Source: RYN-425 sp035542755
GTDB lineage: Bacteria; Patescibacteriota; Saccharimonadia; Saccharimonadales; UBA10212
Assembly (NCBI GenBank): GCA_035542755.1
Contig: DATKKU010000032.1
Coordinates: 1-34,097 of the forward strand
DNA length: 34,097 nt
Direction of reading: 5' to 3'
The notes below the pieces were generated by a model. The model was not told where the DNA came from. It made no database searches and saw nothing but the letters and a program-made list of their open reading frames with translations. The first letter of the stretch is position 1; every line of letters starts with the position of its first letter. The position numbers were made by a program, and so were the translations under genes. Shown one piece after another: positions 20,933-28,393 of the stretch.

Positions 20933-21727
20933 TTAGCGACGGTTGCGTCGGCGGGACACCATATAGTGACCAGCAGAGCCGACGGCGGTAGCACCCGTAA
21001 AGATGCCTAGCACGTCACCAGGGCCAGTGTTTGGCAGAGCCTTAGGAGTAGTTGGTGTTGGAGTGGGTGTTGGTGTTGGGGTTGTGGGTACGTGAACTTT
21101 GACCAGGATAGTGACATAGCCACTAAACTGAGCGCAGCCAGGGACATTACCGTCAGTACCACGGCTACCAACTAGCGCACCACCATTAACCACGTTGTCG
21201 CTAACGCTAACACCACTTACGTAGTTGGTGTAAAGCTTAGCAGAACCGACTTCGTAGGTTACGGTGAAGGGCGTAGAGCTGGTAAGGTCGGCACTGGCAT
21301 ACACCTGGTGAGGTGTAGCATTGTCGGCAGTAATGTAGGCCGTTGGGGTTACGGTAGTAGCTGGTCCACTTGGCAGGTTAAACTTGACGGTCGTATTTGT
21401 GGCAACCAGGTTAAGGCCTGATTCTGCGTCGTTGTGAAAGTAGACGGTCATAAGAACGTCTTCGTTATCGGTAACTTGGGTGGCAGTGGCATTGGAGCCA
21501 GAACCCTGAGTTGCGTTACGGACTTTCAACAGCTGTCGCTCGTCGCCCCAGGTTGGGTTGTCGGTAATAGAGTTGAAAGTTATGTAGTTGGCCGGGCTGG
21601 CCCACGTAAATGTGGGGCGGCTAGGGCCAAAGGTAGCGGCGGCGTACACAGCGGCAGAGCCGCCAAGCACCACAGCGGCTACAGCCACTAGCGAACTAGC
21701 ACTTTTGAGGGACTTAAATATATTCAT
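20933..21727 (-). CDS. LPXTG-type surface protein, paralogue 2
   Basis: I start at ATG 21727, which has an SD (AGAAAGGA) at good spacing, not at the upstream in-frame ATG 21766; this gives a normal signal peptide (MNIFKSLKSASSLVAVAAV...). The beta-rich domain follows (RPTFTWASPANYITFNS, YITADNATPHQVY, DGNVPGCAQFSGYVTI), then a Thr-Pro repeat linker (residues about 210-227) that would reach through the wall, then LPNTGPG (from 231), a hydrophobic stretch and RRRNRR. It is a duplicate of the downstream gene but with its own terminator, so the two can be expressed separately. Likely highly expressed, given the good SD. Confidence 0.85.
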   Translation of the reverse strand: MNIFKSLKSASSLVAVAAVVLGGSAAVYAAATFGPSRPTFTWASPANYITFNSITDNPTWGDERQLLKVRNATQGSGSNATATQVTDNEDVLMTVYFHNDAESGLNLVATNTTVKFNLPSGPATTVTPTAYITADNATPHQVYASADLTSSTPFTVTYEVGSAKLYTNYVSGVSVSDNVVNGGALVGSRGTDGNVPGCAQFSGYVTILVKVHVPTTPTPTPTPTPTTPKALPNTGPGDVLGIFTGATAVGSAGHYMVSRRRNRR

Positions 21728-21807
21728 CTTAAGTATCCTTTCTAATTTAATTAATAGCGGGTTCACAAACTAGATAGTTATTGGGCTTCAAAATGTAATG
21801 AATTTTT

Positions 21808-21888
21808 GGCTGCCGGTAACTCAATCCCTAATGGGAGAATTACCGGCAGCCGGTGGAGCGCTCGCGCAAAAATCAGCGCGAGCGCTCC
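21808..21888 (-). terminator. Tandem hairpins at the 3' end of the PKD gene
   Basis: Hairpin 1 next to the stop: GGAGCGCTCGCGC (21855-21867) with GCGCGAGCGCTCC (21876-21888), perfect 13 bp. Hairpin 2: GGCTGCCGGTAA (21808-21819) with TTACCGGCAGCC (21840-21851), perfect 12 bp. As at the Ubl operon, two strong hairpins stand in series without a U-run. Confidence 0.6.
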
Positions 21889-21909
21889 CCGACTACCAGG
21901 CTGACCGCC

Positions 21910-23139
21910 CTACGGCGCCGGAGGTGACCCGGTGTTGCCGCTCGGCGGTGGTGCGACGAGCGTGAACGGAAGCGTTCCGCAGTCACGAGTCTGGCCGTCA
22001 CCGAAGGTGGCGACAGCGTGGATCTGATACGTGACGTTGGAGCCTCCGGCCGCGAGCGGCGTGTAGGTGTGGGCAGTCTGGGTGGCTTGGATGCTGTTGG
22101 AAGCACCGTCGCCCCAGACGTACGTCACCGATGCCGGCATCTCGCTGCCCGTGTTCACCGACGCATAGACCACGTTGGTGAACGTCTTGTCCTGCGTCCA
22201 GCTCAGCGTGCAAGCATGCGGGGTCGGTGTGGGCACCGAACAGAACGGGAACGTGCCCGTTGAGGGCGGCGTGCACGTCGGTGTCGGTGTCGTCGTCGGC
22301 GGCGTCGTGCAGTTCTGCGCCACGTACTGATTGGCGTTGGCGATCGCCTCGGCCGCGGTGGCTCCGTTGATCGTGATCTGCGCCGCTCCGCACGTGACGA
22401 TGACGTAGAACGTCGAGCAGACGACTGCTCCCGGGCTGTCAATGGCGTTGCACGAGCCCGTGGGGGTTGTCGTTGTCGGCGGAATCGTCTTCAGAAGCAC
22501 GGTCCGCTTGTAGGTGGTGTTCTGCTTGTAGGTCGTTGTCAGGGTCGCGCACTTCTTGAAGGGCTTTCCGGACACTTCGTTCCGGCAGTACCCCTTCATG
22601 AAGGGCTTGTACAGCGTGCAGGTGGTCGTCAGGTTGCGCAGCGTGACGGTCTTCTTGTACGTCGTGGTCTGGTAGACCTTGACGGAACCGTCGGGCTGCT
22701 TCTGCTGCGACTGCGTCGTTCCGACGACGGTCGTAACAGTCTTGACGACCTTGGCCTTGCCGAGCTTCTTGACCGTCTTGCCGACGATCTCGGCGAGCAC
22801 GTTCTTGCCCGAGTGCACCAGCAGGCCGGCGAACGGCTTGTAGGTACTGCCCGAACAGTACGTGTTCTTGCTCAGCTTGTAGCCCTTGGGGGTCACCACG
22901 TTCACGACCTTGTCGCTCTGCAGGAATGCCAGAGCGTCCTGGTCGGCCGGCATGAAGCCGTCTGCCACGAGCTCGTTCTTGAGGCTCGGCAGGAACTTGG
23001 CGCCGGCGCCCTGGTAGTAGGACACGGCCTCACTCTTGTTGCTGAAGCCGGGCCCGCAGTACGCGGACGCGATTCCGGTGTAGATGACGCTGATTGCCCC
23101 GACCGTTGTCAGGGCGATGAGCATGCGCTTGAGGCGCAT
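21910..23139 (-). CDS. GC-rich secreted PKD-domain protein
   Basis: A 409-aa exported protein with signal peptide MRLKRMLIALTTVGAISVIYT... ending ASA at residue 26. The N-terminal part (27-130) has a Cys-containing domain (YCGPGF, YYQGAGAKFLPSLKNELV). A Lys/Thr-rich middle (about 130-225) is built of repeated TTT-YK-TV units with CTLYKPF and YCRN. Thr-Pro linkers follow, then a PKD-like beta domain near residues 315-390 (VTYVWGDGASNSIQATQTAHTYT). There is no sortase signal or membrane tail. SD GGAGGTGA before ATG 23139. Strong GC bias and hairpins on both sides set it apart from the LPXTG genes; transfer is likely but unproven. Confidence 0.75.
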   Translation of the reverse strand: MRLKRMLIALTTVGAISVIYTGIASAYCGPGFSNKSEAVSYYQGAGAKFLPSLKNELVADGFMPADQDALAFLQSDKVVNVVTPKGYKLSKNTYCSGSTYKPFAGLLVHSGKNVLAEIVGKTVKKLGKAKVVKTVTTVVGTTQSQQKQPDGSVKVYQTTTYKKTVTLRNLTTTCTLYKPFMKGYCRNEVSGKPFKKCATLTTTYKQNTTYKRTVLLKTIPPTTTTPTGSCNAIDSPGAVVCSTFYVIVTCGAAQITINGATAAEAIANANQYVAQNCTTPPTTTPTPTCTPPSTGTFPFCSVPTPTPHACTLSWTQDKTFTNVVYASVNTGSEMPASVTYVWGDGASNSIQATQTAHTYTPLAAGGSNVTYQIHAVATFGDGQTRDCGTLPFTLVAPPPSGNTGSPPAP

Positions 23140-23178
23140 CGTTCACCTCCAGTTCCGATCGAGGACAGGAAAGGCGAA

Positions 23179-23255
23179 GCACCAGTCGATCGTACTGGTG
23201 CCGCGCACTTCTAAAGGCCGATTTAGAACAAATTAGCCCAGAAGCGCGCGGCACC
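23179..23255 (-). promoter_or_regulatory. Two overlapping hairpins upstream of the PKD gene
   Basis: Hairpin 1: 16-nt arms at 23240-23255 and 23197-23212 (15 of 16 pairs; GGTGCCGCGC core) with a 27-nt loop. Hairpin 2: GCACCAGT/ACTGGTGC (23194-23201 and 23179-23186). They share 23197-23201, so they cannot form together. This could be an attenuator-like switch in the leader or the boundary of an inserted segment. Confidence 0.55.
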
Positions 23256-23591
23256 GCAATAGTCAAACAGGTAAATTGGTAGTCGGTTACGGGTTTTAAG
23301 ATGCCTGCGAACAAATAAATCTGCTCAAGCGGCAAATACTTAAAGCCCCATAACTATCTAGTTTGCTTCAAACAAAATACTGTTTTTCACAAACTACTCC
23401 TAGTTTTTAAGTTGACGCCCCACCCAGTAAAGGCTTCCAGCAGACCCGGCGAGTTAACACCTTAGGCCCACCTTAGAGATTTCCACCTCTTCGCCTTTTA
23501 AGCGAGGATAGTCATACTCTACCATATCAAAAAGCTTATGTCAATACCTGGCACAATAAATTAAGCATAAGCACAAGTAGTTTATAAATCT
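23256..23591. other. Gene-free interval
   Basis: AT-richer spacer between the PKD gene leader and the terminator of the large ncRNA candidate. I see no ORF with a start signal, no tRNA and no convincing repeat. Confidence 0.4.
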
Positions 23592-23642
23592 AAAAATGAG
23601 AAAGCCCGCCTTTTTATAGCGGGTCTGCTGTAAAAAGCGGGC
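23592..23642 (-). terminator. Terminator of the large ncRNA candidate
   Basis: Stem GCCCGC-TTTTTA (23642-23631) with TAAAAA-GGCGGGC (23616-23604), one bulge, followed on the minus strand by TTTCTCATTTTT. There is no U-run on the plus strand, so the direction is minus. Confidence 0.8.
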
Positions 23643-24270
23643 TGTGGGTTGAGTTATCGGCAAGATTTGCGAGTAAGATGGGAGACCCACGCAGTCGCGC
23701 GGGAGGCAGAGCGCAGCGGTCCGTGTGGGTCTCCCTCGCCCGTAGTCGAGCTCGTGCGCCCGACCCACCCCCTTCCTCAGGGGGGGTGTACCACCCGAGG
23801 GAGGAGTCAGGCCCCCGGATGGATCTTGCAAACAGATGCAAGCATCGAGTTGATGCGGAGCCCGGGAGGGCTCCCGGGCTCCGCATCGGGGGAGTGGAGC
23901 ATCGTGGCTCAAGCAGGGGGCCAGGGCCACGATTGGGCGTAGGGCAGCAACCAGCGAGTGAACGCCAATCGCTACCCCACGACTGTAAGCAGACTCTAGA
24001 CAGAATCTGCTAATCTCAGGGGGGGTCCCTCTAGTACCATCTTCAGGGTCAGCGACGACCCTGCAGATGACGCTTTTGGGAACTCCCCCCGAGCAGAAGG
24101 GCATTATCGGCACTCCGTCTCCAGAGTACTTTGACGGTGCCCGCGACAAAAACGACGGACACACCCTTAAGCTCAGCAAATCTTAATAAGTCAACGTACT
24201 TCGGCGTCGAGCTTAAAAGGGAGCAAACCTAAACTGGCGCATCACCTAAAGCTTCAAGACTCCGAACCAG
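23592..24270 (-). ncRNA. Large GC-rich structured ncRNA candidate, about 680 nt
   Basis: The stretch has a good promoter at one end and a terminator at the other, both minus strand, and no credible protein. It is packed with hairpins: a perfect 16-bp stem starting GATGCGGAG (23852-23867/23872-23887, loop GGGC), an 11-bp stem GGGAGACCCAC/GTGGGTCTCCC (23680-23690/23725-23735), ATCGTGGC/GCCACGAT (23901-23908/23926-23933), CAGGGTC/GACCCTG (24044-24050/24057-24063) and AGCAGA/TCTGCT (23988-24011). Near its 5' end is TTTTAAGCTCGACG, the same 14 nt as near the 5' end of tmRNA. It does not carry the conserved blocks of RNase P, SRP, 6S or 23S/16S RNA. A 212-codon open frame crosses it, but its Cys/Pro/Arg-rich composition looks like an artefact of GC bias. 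Confidence 0.6.
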
Positions 24271-24276
24271 TTAATA

Positions 24277-24304
24277 AATATAGCACCTCTGGATTATTTG
24301 GCAA
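24277..24304 (-). promoter_or_regulatory. Promoter of the large ncRNA candidate
   Basis: Minus strand: -35 TTGCCA (24304-24299), 16-nt spacer, extended -10 TGC-TATATT (hexamer 24282-24277). It overlaps the stop codon of the histidine kinase gene. The TGC extension is shared with the tmRNA and tRNA-Lys promoters. Confidence 0.65.
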
Positions 24305-26474
24305 GCGCTTTTTCGGCCTGGGGCTTGACCTCTATAGCACTTCTTGGAAAATTAAAGCCAAAGGTACTGCCCTTGCCTTCGGTACTCCTGAAGATAATTG
24401 ACCCGCCCTGAACGGTAATAACCTTCTTGGCCATATACAGCCCCAACCCCGTGCCATCTGGCCGCATCTTCCTAGCATTGTCGGCTCTATAGAACCTGGT
24501 AAACAGATGGTGCTGGACAGCCTTTGGTACCCCAAGGCCAGTGTCTGTTACCGTGCAGCTGACCGTCTGATCTGTCGCTTCCAGGGCTATCTCCACCTTG
24601 CCGCCAGCCGGTGTGTAATAGATGGCGTTATCTATAAAATTCATAACCACCTGCCTGATTTTGGTCTCGTCCAGATTGAGCATTGGGAAATTTTCCGGCT
24701 TTTTATAGATAAGCTCCAGATGGTGATTTTGAGCCGATTCCTGCAACTGGTCCACTTCCGTTTGTATCAGTTTAGCCAGGTCTGTGGCGTGGTTATCTAT
24801 AACAAATTTGCCGGTCTGAAGGCGGGATACATTTAGTAAATCGCCCACTAGAAATACCATCTGGTCGGCACCTTCGTAGGCCTTCTGCAGCATATCCATC
24901 TGGTCTTTACTGAGCTTGCCGCCGTAACCCTCCAAAACCATGCTGATATACCCCTTAACGACGGTTAGTGGCGTTCGCAGCTGGTGACTGGCCATAGAAA
25001 TAAACTCGTCTTTGCTTTTATCCAGGCCACGAAGCTTGGTGTTGGCGTGCCGCAGCTCTTTGGTGGCAGCGTTAATTTTGTCCTGCAGCGTCACATTAAA
25101 CTGCTTAATTTCCTCAAAGCGCAATGAGTTTTGAGCGGCAATAGCTAGCTCCTCACCAATAATTTCCATTATCTTTTCGTCCTGGCCGGAGTAAACGTTG
25201 CCGCTTTTTTTCTGCCCGAAGAGAAGGTAACCGACCTCTTCCTCTTTAGTCACTAGCCCGACTATAGCTGCCACGGCGTATTTGTGCGAAAGTTCGTAAA
25301 GCTGGCCAGAGTTGTCCATTGTGATGGTCTGGATGACCGTGGTTTTTGAGGGGTGCAAAATCTCGCGGATTGTATTAATTTCGTCCGAGTGAAAATGCAG
25401 GTGGTGAAGCCCCTGCACCTCTACATAGTTTTTAGTAGAACTGCGAATGATAAAGGTTGAGAACTCTGACTTTAAGTACTTGTTAATTATTCGCGAGGAG
25501 TGCTGAAGCAAATCCTTCAAGTCCATGGTGGTGACCAAAACGCTATTGAGCTCATCCAAAAATGCCTGGGGATCGTAGGCATCGCGATAGAAAATTGAGT
25601 TGGTTAGCCTGTCAAACTGGGTCTTTATGGTTGGGAACATCAGGGCCGTCAAGAGGGTAAGTAGCAGATAAAATATTTCCTGGGTCGCGGTAATTGACGA
25701 GCCGGAGAAGAAATACTGGTTGATTTCAAAGGCCACCCCAACGTAAATCAAACCGATAAAGACCAGTGACAGTACATAAGCGAAAGACCGCGCTACAATC
25801 GGTCTGATGTCAAACAGCTTGTGCTTCACTATCGCGTAGCCAATACCCCCCAGCAGACAGACCGACAAAATCGGCGGACCATACTTGGTAGTCTGAAAGC
25901 TGTCCGAGAACAGAGGGATTATAACGTTAGTCAGCATCCCAATCGTGATACTTGCGCCAAAACTAATGGCTATTATTTTGGCCTGGTTTTTTTGAGTCTT
26001 GTCTCCAGTTTTGGCAAGCTTATAGAAATTATAAATAATTACGCTAAAGCCCAAGACTACGGCTAGTATCCATAGCTCAATCAGGGGGCCCGAGGTAAAT
26101 ATAAGTTTATCGCCACGCTGCTCCACGGTGCCACTAACCAGGCTAGTTATACTAAGTACCGACACGACCAAGGCTCCTAAAATAACAGCCGTTTTATGCC
26201 GAAACTTTCTGCCGGTAAAAAAATAGCTGAAGGCAAGCGCTGCCATCAAGGCCCAAAAGCCGAATAAGAATGATAGTTTGTTGAACAATATATTCAGAGT
26301 CAGCTGGTTGGCTTTGTCGGTCAGATAGTTGGTGACCGCCCAAAAGCTCAGCAACAGGGAAAGTATAAAAAAACTACGACTGACCGCGGAGCTGGAATTC
26401 CTCAAATAGACAAACAGGCCTAGGAATACGTTTGCCACGCAGGTCAACGCCAAAACGATTATGGCTATATCCAC
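24294..26474 (-). CDS. Membrane sensor histidine kinase
   Basis: A 726-aa sensor. Residues 1-300 form about eight to nine membrane helices of the 7TM/16TM-sensor type (opens MDIAIIVLALTCVANVFLGL). Next come a GAF-like domain (about 310-465, HPSKTTVIQTI, GYLLFGQKKSG), a linker coil, a HisKA domain with phospho-acceptor His497 in MASHQLRTPL, and an ATPase domain with N box NFIDNAIYYTP, G1 DTGLGVP and G2 GTGLGLYMAKK. The start is GTG 26474 with a -10 TAATAT seven nt upstream and no SD, so the mRNA is probably leaderless. No response regulator is adjacent in the same direction; the receiver protein at 27914 is the nearest candidate partner. Confidence 0.95.
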   Translation of the reverse strand: MDIAIIVLALTCVANVFLGLFVYLRNSSSAVSRSFFILSLLLSFWAVTNYLTDKANQLTLNILFNKLSFLFGFWALMAALAFSYFFTGRKFRHKTAVILGALVVSVLSITSLVSGTVEQRGDKLIFTSGPLIELWILAVVLGFSVIIYNFYKLAKTGDKTQKNQAKIIAISFGASITIGMLTNVIIPLFSDSFQTTKYGPPILSVCLLGGIGYAIVKHKLFDIRPIVARSFAYVLSLVFIGLIYVGVAFEINQYFFSGSSITATQEIFYLLLTLLTALMFPTIKTQFDRLTNSIFYRDAYDPQAFLDELNSVLVTTMDLKDLLQHSSRIINKYLKSEFSTFIIRSSTKNYVEVQGLHHLHFHSDEINTIREILHPSKTTVIQTITMDNSGQLYELSHKYAVAAIVGLVTKEEEVGYLLFGQKKSGNVYSGQDEKIMEIIGEELAIAAQNSLRFEEIKQFNVTLQDKINAATKELRHANTKLRGLDKSKDEFISMASHQLRTPLTVVKGYISMVLEGYGGKLSKDQMDMLQKAYEGADQMVFLVGDLLNVSRLQTGKFVIDNHATDLAKLIQTEVDQLQESAQNHHLELIYKKPENFPMLNLDETKIRQVVMNFIDNAIYYTPAGGKVEIALEATDQTVSCTVTDTGLGVPKAVQHHLFTRFYRADNARKMRPDGTGLGLYMAKKVITVQGGSIIFRSTEGKGSTFGFNFPRSAIEVKPQAEKALAK

Positions 26475-26481
26475 AAGGATA

Positions 26482-26487
26482 ATATTA
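26482..26487 (-). promoter_or_regulatory. -10 box of a leaderless histidine kinase transcript
   Basis: TAATAT (26487-26482 on the minus strand) ends seven nt before GTG 26474. No SD. Confidence 0.45.
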
Positions 26488-26508
26488 CTCTATATTTAGC
26501 CCGAGTGG

Positions 26509-27372
26509 TTAGCTGTGAAGCTTAAAAATCTCTTCGGCGCTATTTTGGTCGGTAAATCTAATCAGTTCGTCTAGGGGGCTGTCGTCTTCTATGAGCAGCT
26601 TCATCCAATTGCCAACTTGCTGTCTTTTGTGACTTCCAGATTCCCAAAACTTACTAATCCAATAGTTCATTTGGGGCTTAAAATCCGAGGTCTGGGCATA
26701 CATGGCGTAGCTTTGTTTGGACCCTAAGTAGGGAAAGCCTTGGGAGTCAAATATGCGGCGCAACGGAAACCTTAGAGCCCACAAACTTCTTTGGGCCTGT
26801 TCGTCAACAATCGTCACGATGTGGTCAAAGTTAGGATTATTAATAACCGTTTTGTATAAGGGTCTATAGACCAGCAGCCTAGATAGGCCGTCCTCTTGCC
26901 TGCGATACTCTGGCAACAAAGCAAGAGTAGAGACATCAATGCATCTATCCGGATTAATAGCGTAAGCCTGGTAAACATCCTCGGCGACTATTCCAAGCGG
27001 CGTACGCGGCAAATCAACCAGGGATTTTAAACCGGCATCTGAGTTTGCGATTAGACGCATGGTGCCTACCGGCATCTCCTGCTCGTGGTCAATGACGACA
27101 AAGAAGGTACTTGCCGATTCGTACGGTCCGTATTCACTGGCCATAATGTCTGGGGTGTTACGGAATGACTCGTCAAATACCGCACTCTCTACACTTCTGC
27201 CCAGGTTGGAATAGATTGTGTCCGGGGATATCACGTAGCTGCCAAGCCGCCCAACTGGTTTCTCGTGACCGGTCAGAAAGTCTCGGCAAAGTTCCCCGAC
27301 CTCAGCGCGTGATAACTCATAACTCGGCGAGACTCTGCCTCCCGGATAGAGATTGTGCTGCGGACCGGTCAC
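26509..27372 (-). CDS. Acyl-homoserine-lactone-synthase-like / GNAT-fold N-acyltransferase
   Basis: A 287-aa protein with GNAT-type text in the middle: FFVVIDHEQEMPVGTMRLI (strands and the beta-bulge region), then DVSTLALLPEYRRQEDGLSRLL (acetyl/acyl-CoA loop region), and a C-terminal extension rich in Trp and Lys. The spacing (VGTMRLI before GLKSLVDLP, then VSTLALLPEYRR) resembles LuxI-type and exosortase-associated N-acyl amino-acid synthases more than small GNATs. The substrate is unknown. The start GTG 27372 directly abuts the stop of the SpeD-like gene, so the two are coupled. It lies between that gene and the histidine kinase on the minus strand. Confidence 0.65.
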   Translation of the reverse strand: MTGPQHNLYPGGRVSPSYELSRAEVGELCRDFLTGHEKPVGRLGSYVISPDTIYSNLGRSVESAVFDESFRNTPDIMASEYGPYESASTFFVVIDHEQEMPVGTMRLIANSDAGLKSLVDLPRTPLGIVAEDVYQAYAINPDRCIDVSTLALLPEYRRQEDGLSRLLVYRPLYKTVINNPNFDHIVTIVDEQAQRSLWALRFPLRRIFDSQGFPYLGSKQSYAMYAQTSDFKPQMNYWISKFWESGSHKRQQVGNWMKLLIEDDSPLDELIRFTDQNSAEEIFKLHS

Positions 27373-27714
27373 CTAAAATTCCTTATACTCAAGTTTCTTA
27401 ACTTGAAAAAAATCCTTTGTAAAATTAACCGCCCTGATGACATCAAATTTTTTACAGGTGTATATGTCAACACTAAAAAATAACCGGGGCTGGTCCCACG
27501 CATAAAAATGGGCACCAGAAGACTCCCAGTGTATCCAGGCCGCTTCTCCGTACTTTGGTGAGCGGTGTGTTACTGGTTTTATGAGAGTGCGCATCTTGAG
27601 AACGTCTGATAGCTCTAGCAGGTAGTCTTTTATTTCTTTGGCTTTCAGCGGTTTGTTTGGATATCCCTCTATGACAACTCTTTGTCGGTATATTTCAGGG
27701 GCAAGATTTTTCAT
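27373..27714 (-). CDS. SpeD-like pyruvoyl-dependent decarboxylase
   Basis: A 113-aa protein resembling the small bacterial S-adenosylmethionine decarboxylase SpeD, which self-cleaves at a Glu-Ser bond to make a pyruvoyl cofactor. The equivalent bond is Glu64-Ser65 in WIHWESSGAHF, with His69 and Cys87 (VDIYTC) as matches for the processing His and catalytic Cys, shifted by one or two residues; the downstream helix (IRAVNFTKDFFQ) also fits. Residues around the cleavage site differ from canonical ESHxxIHT, so the substrate may not be AdoMet; some SpeD relatives are reported to have changed substrate. It is translationally coupled to the acyltransferase. ATG 27714 follows AAGAAGG closely. Confidence 0.7.
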   Translation of the reverse strand: MKNLAPEIYRQRVVIEGYPNKPLKAKEIKDYLLELSDVLKMRTLIKPVTHRSPKYGEAAWIHWESSGAHFYAWDQPRLFFSVDIYTCKKFDVIRAVNFTKDFFQVKKLEYKEF

Positions 27715-27899
27715 CCTTCTTGCTTAAGTTATATCATCTCTGAACGCCTAAGCTCAACCTAATTAACCGTAGCAACATGGTAGAGCATCGTTTTGGTGTG
27801 GATACTAGGAAGCTTGAGCAAGGAATTAAAAAGATTTGCAGCATTAATGAATCCTACAGAACGTAACTCGGCAACCTGGAAAAGCATATGCTTCTAGTG

Positions 27900-27913
27900 T
27901 AGTATCAAGAAGA
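27900..27913 (+). promoter_or_regulatory. -10 box of the response regulator
   Basis: TAGTAT (27900-27905) ends eight nt before ATG 27914. The -35 is weak. The rest of 27715-27899 shows no gene. Confidence 0.4.
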
Positions 27914-28300
27914 ATGAAGAAGATAGCCATAGTTGAGGACGATTTGGCGATTGCCCAGATGTACCGATTGAAGTTTGAGGCTGAAGGCTACCACGTTAGC
28001 ATTGCCGAAAACGGACGATTGGGCCTAACTCTGTGCCAAGAAATGGGGCCGGATTTGGTGCTACTGGATTTAATGATGCCCGAGATGAACGGCGACGACA
28101 TGCTTGATAAAATGCGCCATACCGACTGGGGCAAAGACATTAAGGTCTTTATTTTGACAAATGTTGGCGAGCAAGAGGCTCCCAGCCGATTGAAAGATTT
28201 GGGCGTTAGTAAGTACGTGGTCAAAGCCGAAATGACGCCCCGCGAAGTAGCCGATTTAGTAAAAGCCGAGTTTGGTGACCAGCAACCCGTAAAAGGTTAG
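27914..28300 (+). CDS. Stand-alone response regulator receiver
   Basis: A 128-aa CheY-like receiver domain with no output domain. The phosphorylation residues are complete: acidic pocket Glu8-Asp9-Asp10, acceptor Asp52 (LLDLMMP), Thr82 and Lys104. It could accept phosphate from the nearby multi-pass histidine kinase or act as a shuttle. The start ATG 27914 lies close to a -10 box. It is followed by leader element B and murD on the same strand, though the element interrupts simple coupling. Confidence 0.93.
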   Translation: MKKIAIVEDDLAIAQMYRLKFEAEGYHVSIAENGRLGLTLCQEMGPDLVLLDLMMPEMNGDDMLDKMRHTDWGKDIKVFILTNVGEQEAPSRLKDLGVSKYVVKAEMTPREVADLVKAEFGDQQPVKG

Positions 28301-28311
28301 ACCGTTAGCTT

Positions 28312-28393
28312 ATGAATCCCGTTAGAGATATATGCCTTATAGATTACACTCTGGACCTAGATAACATTGATGTTGAGAGGAATCTCTAACGGG
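28312..28393 (+). promoter_or_regulatory. 82-nt leader element B (25-codon ORF in a covarying stem)
   Basis: An ORF starting ATGAATCCCGTTAGA at 28312 runs 25 codons to TAA (28387-28389); CGGG then leads to the murD ATG at 28394. Arms ATCCCGTTAGAGAT and ATCTCTAACGGGAT are perfect over 14 bp and take in the AT of the murD start codon. Against element A (17140-17224), the inner stem bases change on both sides (GAGAT/ATCTC versus GAACC/GGTTC), and ORF length and spacing are identical. Confidence 0.75.

Noticed and set aside
23541..24179. 212-codon ORF on the minus strand
   Set aside because: Rich in Cys, Pro and Arg with no domain or start signal; it crosses strong hairpins and a terminator. GC-rich DNA has few stops.
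23592..24270. RNase P RNA
   Set aside because: The plus strand has loose matches (GGAGGAGTCAGG, AAACAGATGC, GACAGAATCTGCTAAT) in a plausible order, but the P4 strands do not pair, the GGTAAGGGTGAAA block is missing, and the promoter and terminator point to the minus strand.
17147..28389. Integron attC sites (GTTAGA/TCTAAC core resemblance)
   Set aside because: The cores are in the wrong order for a cassette end, no integrase is near, and the arms abut start codons.
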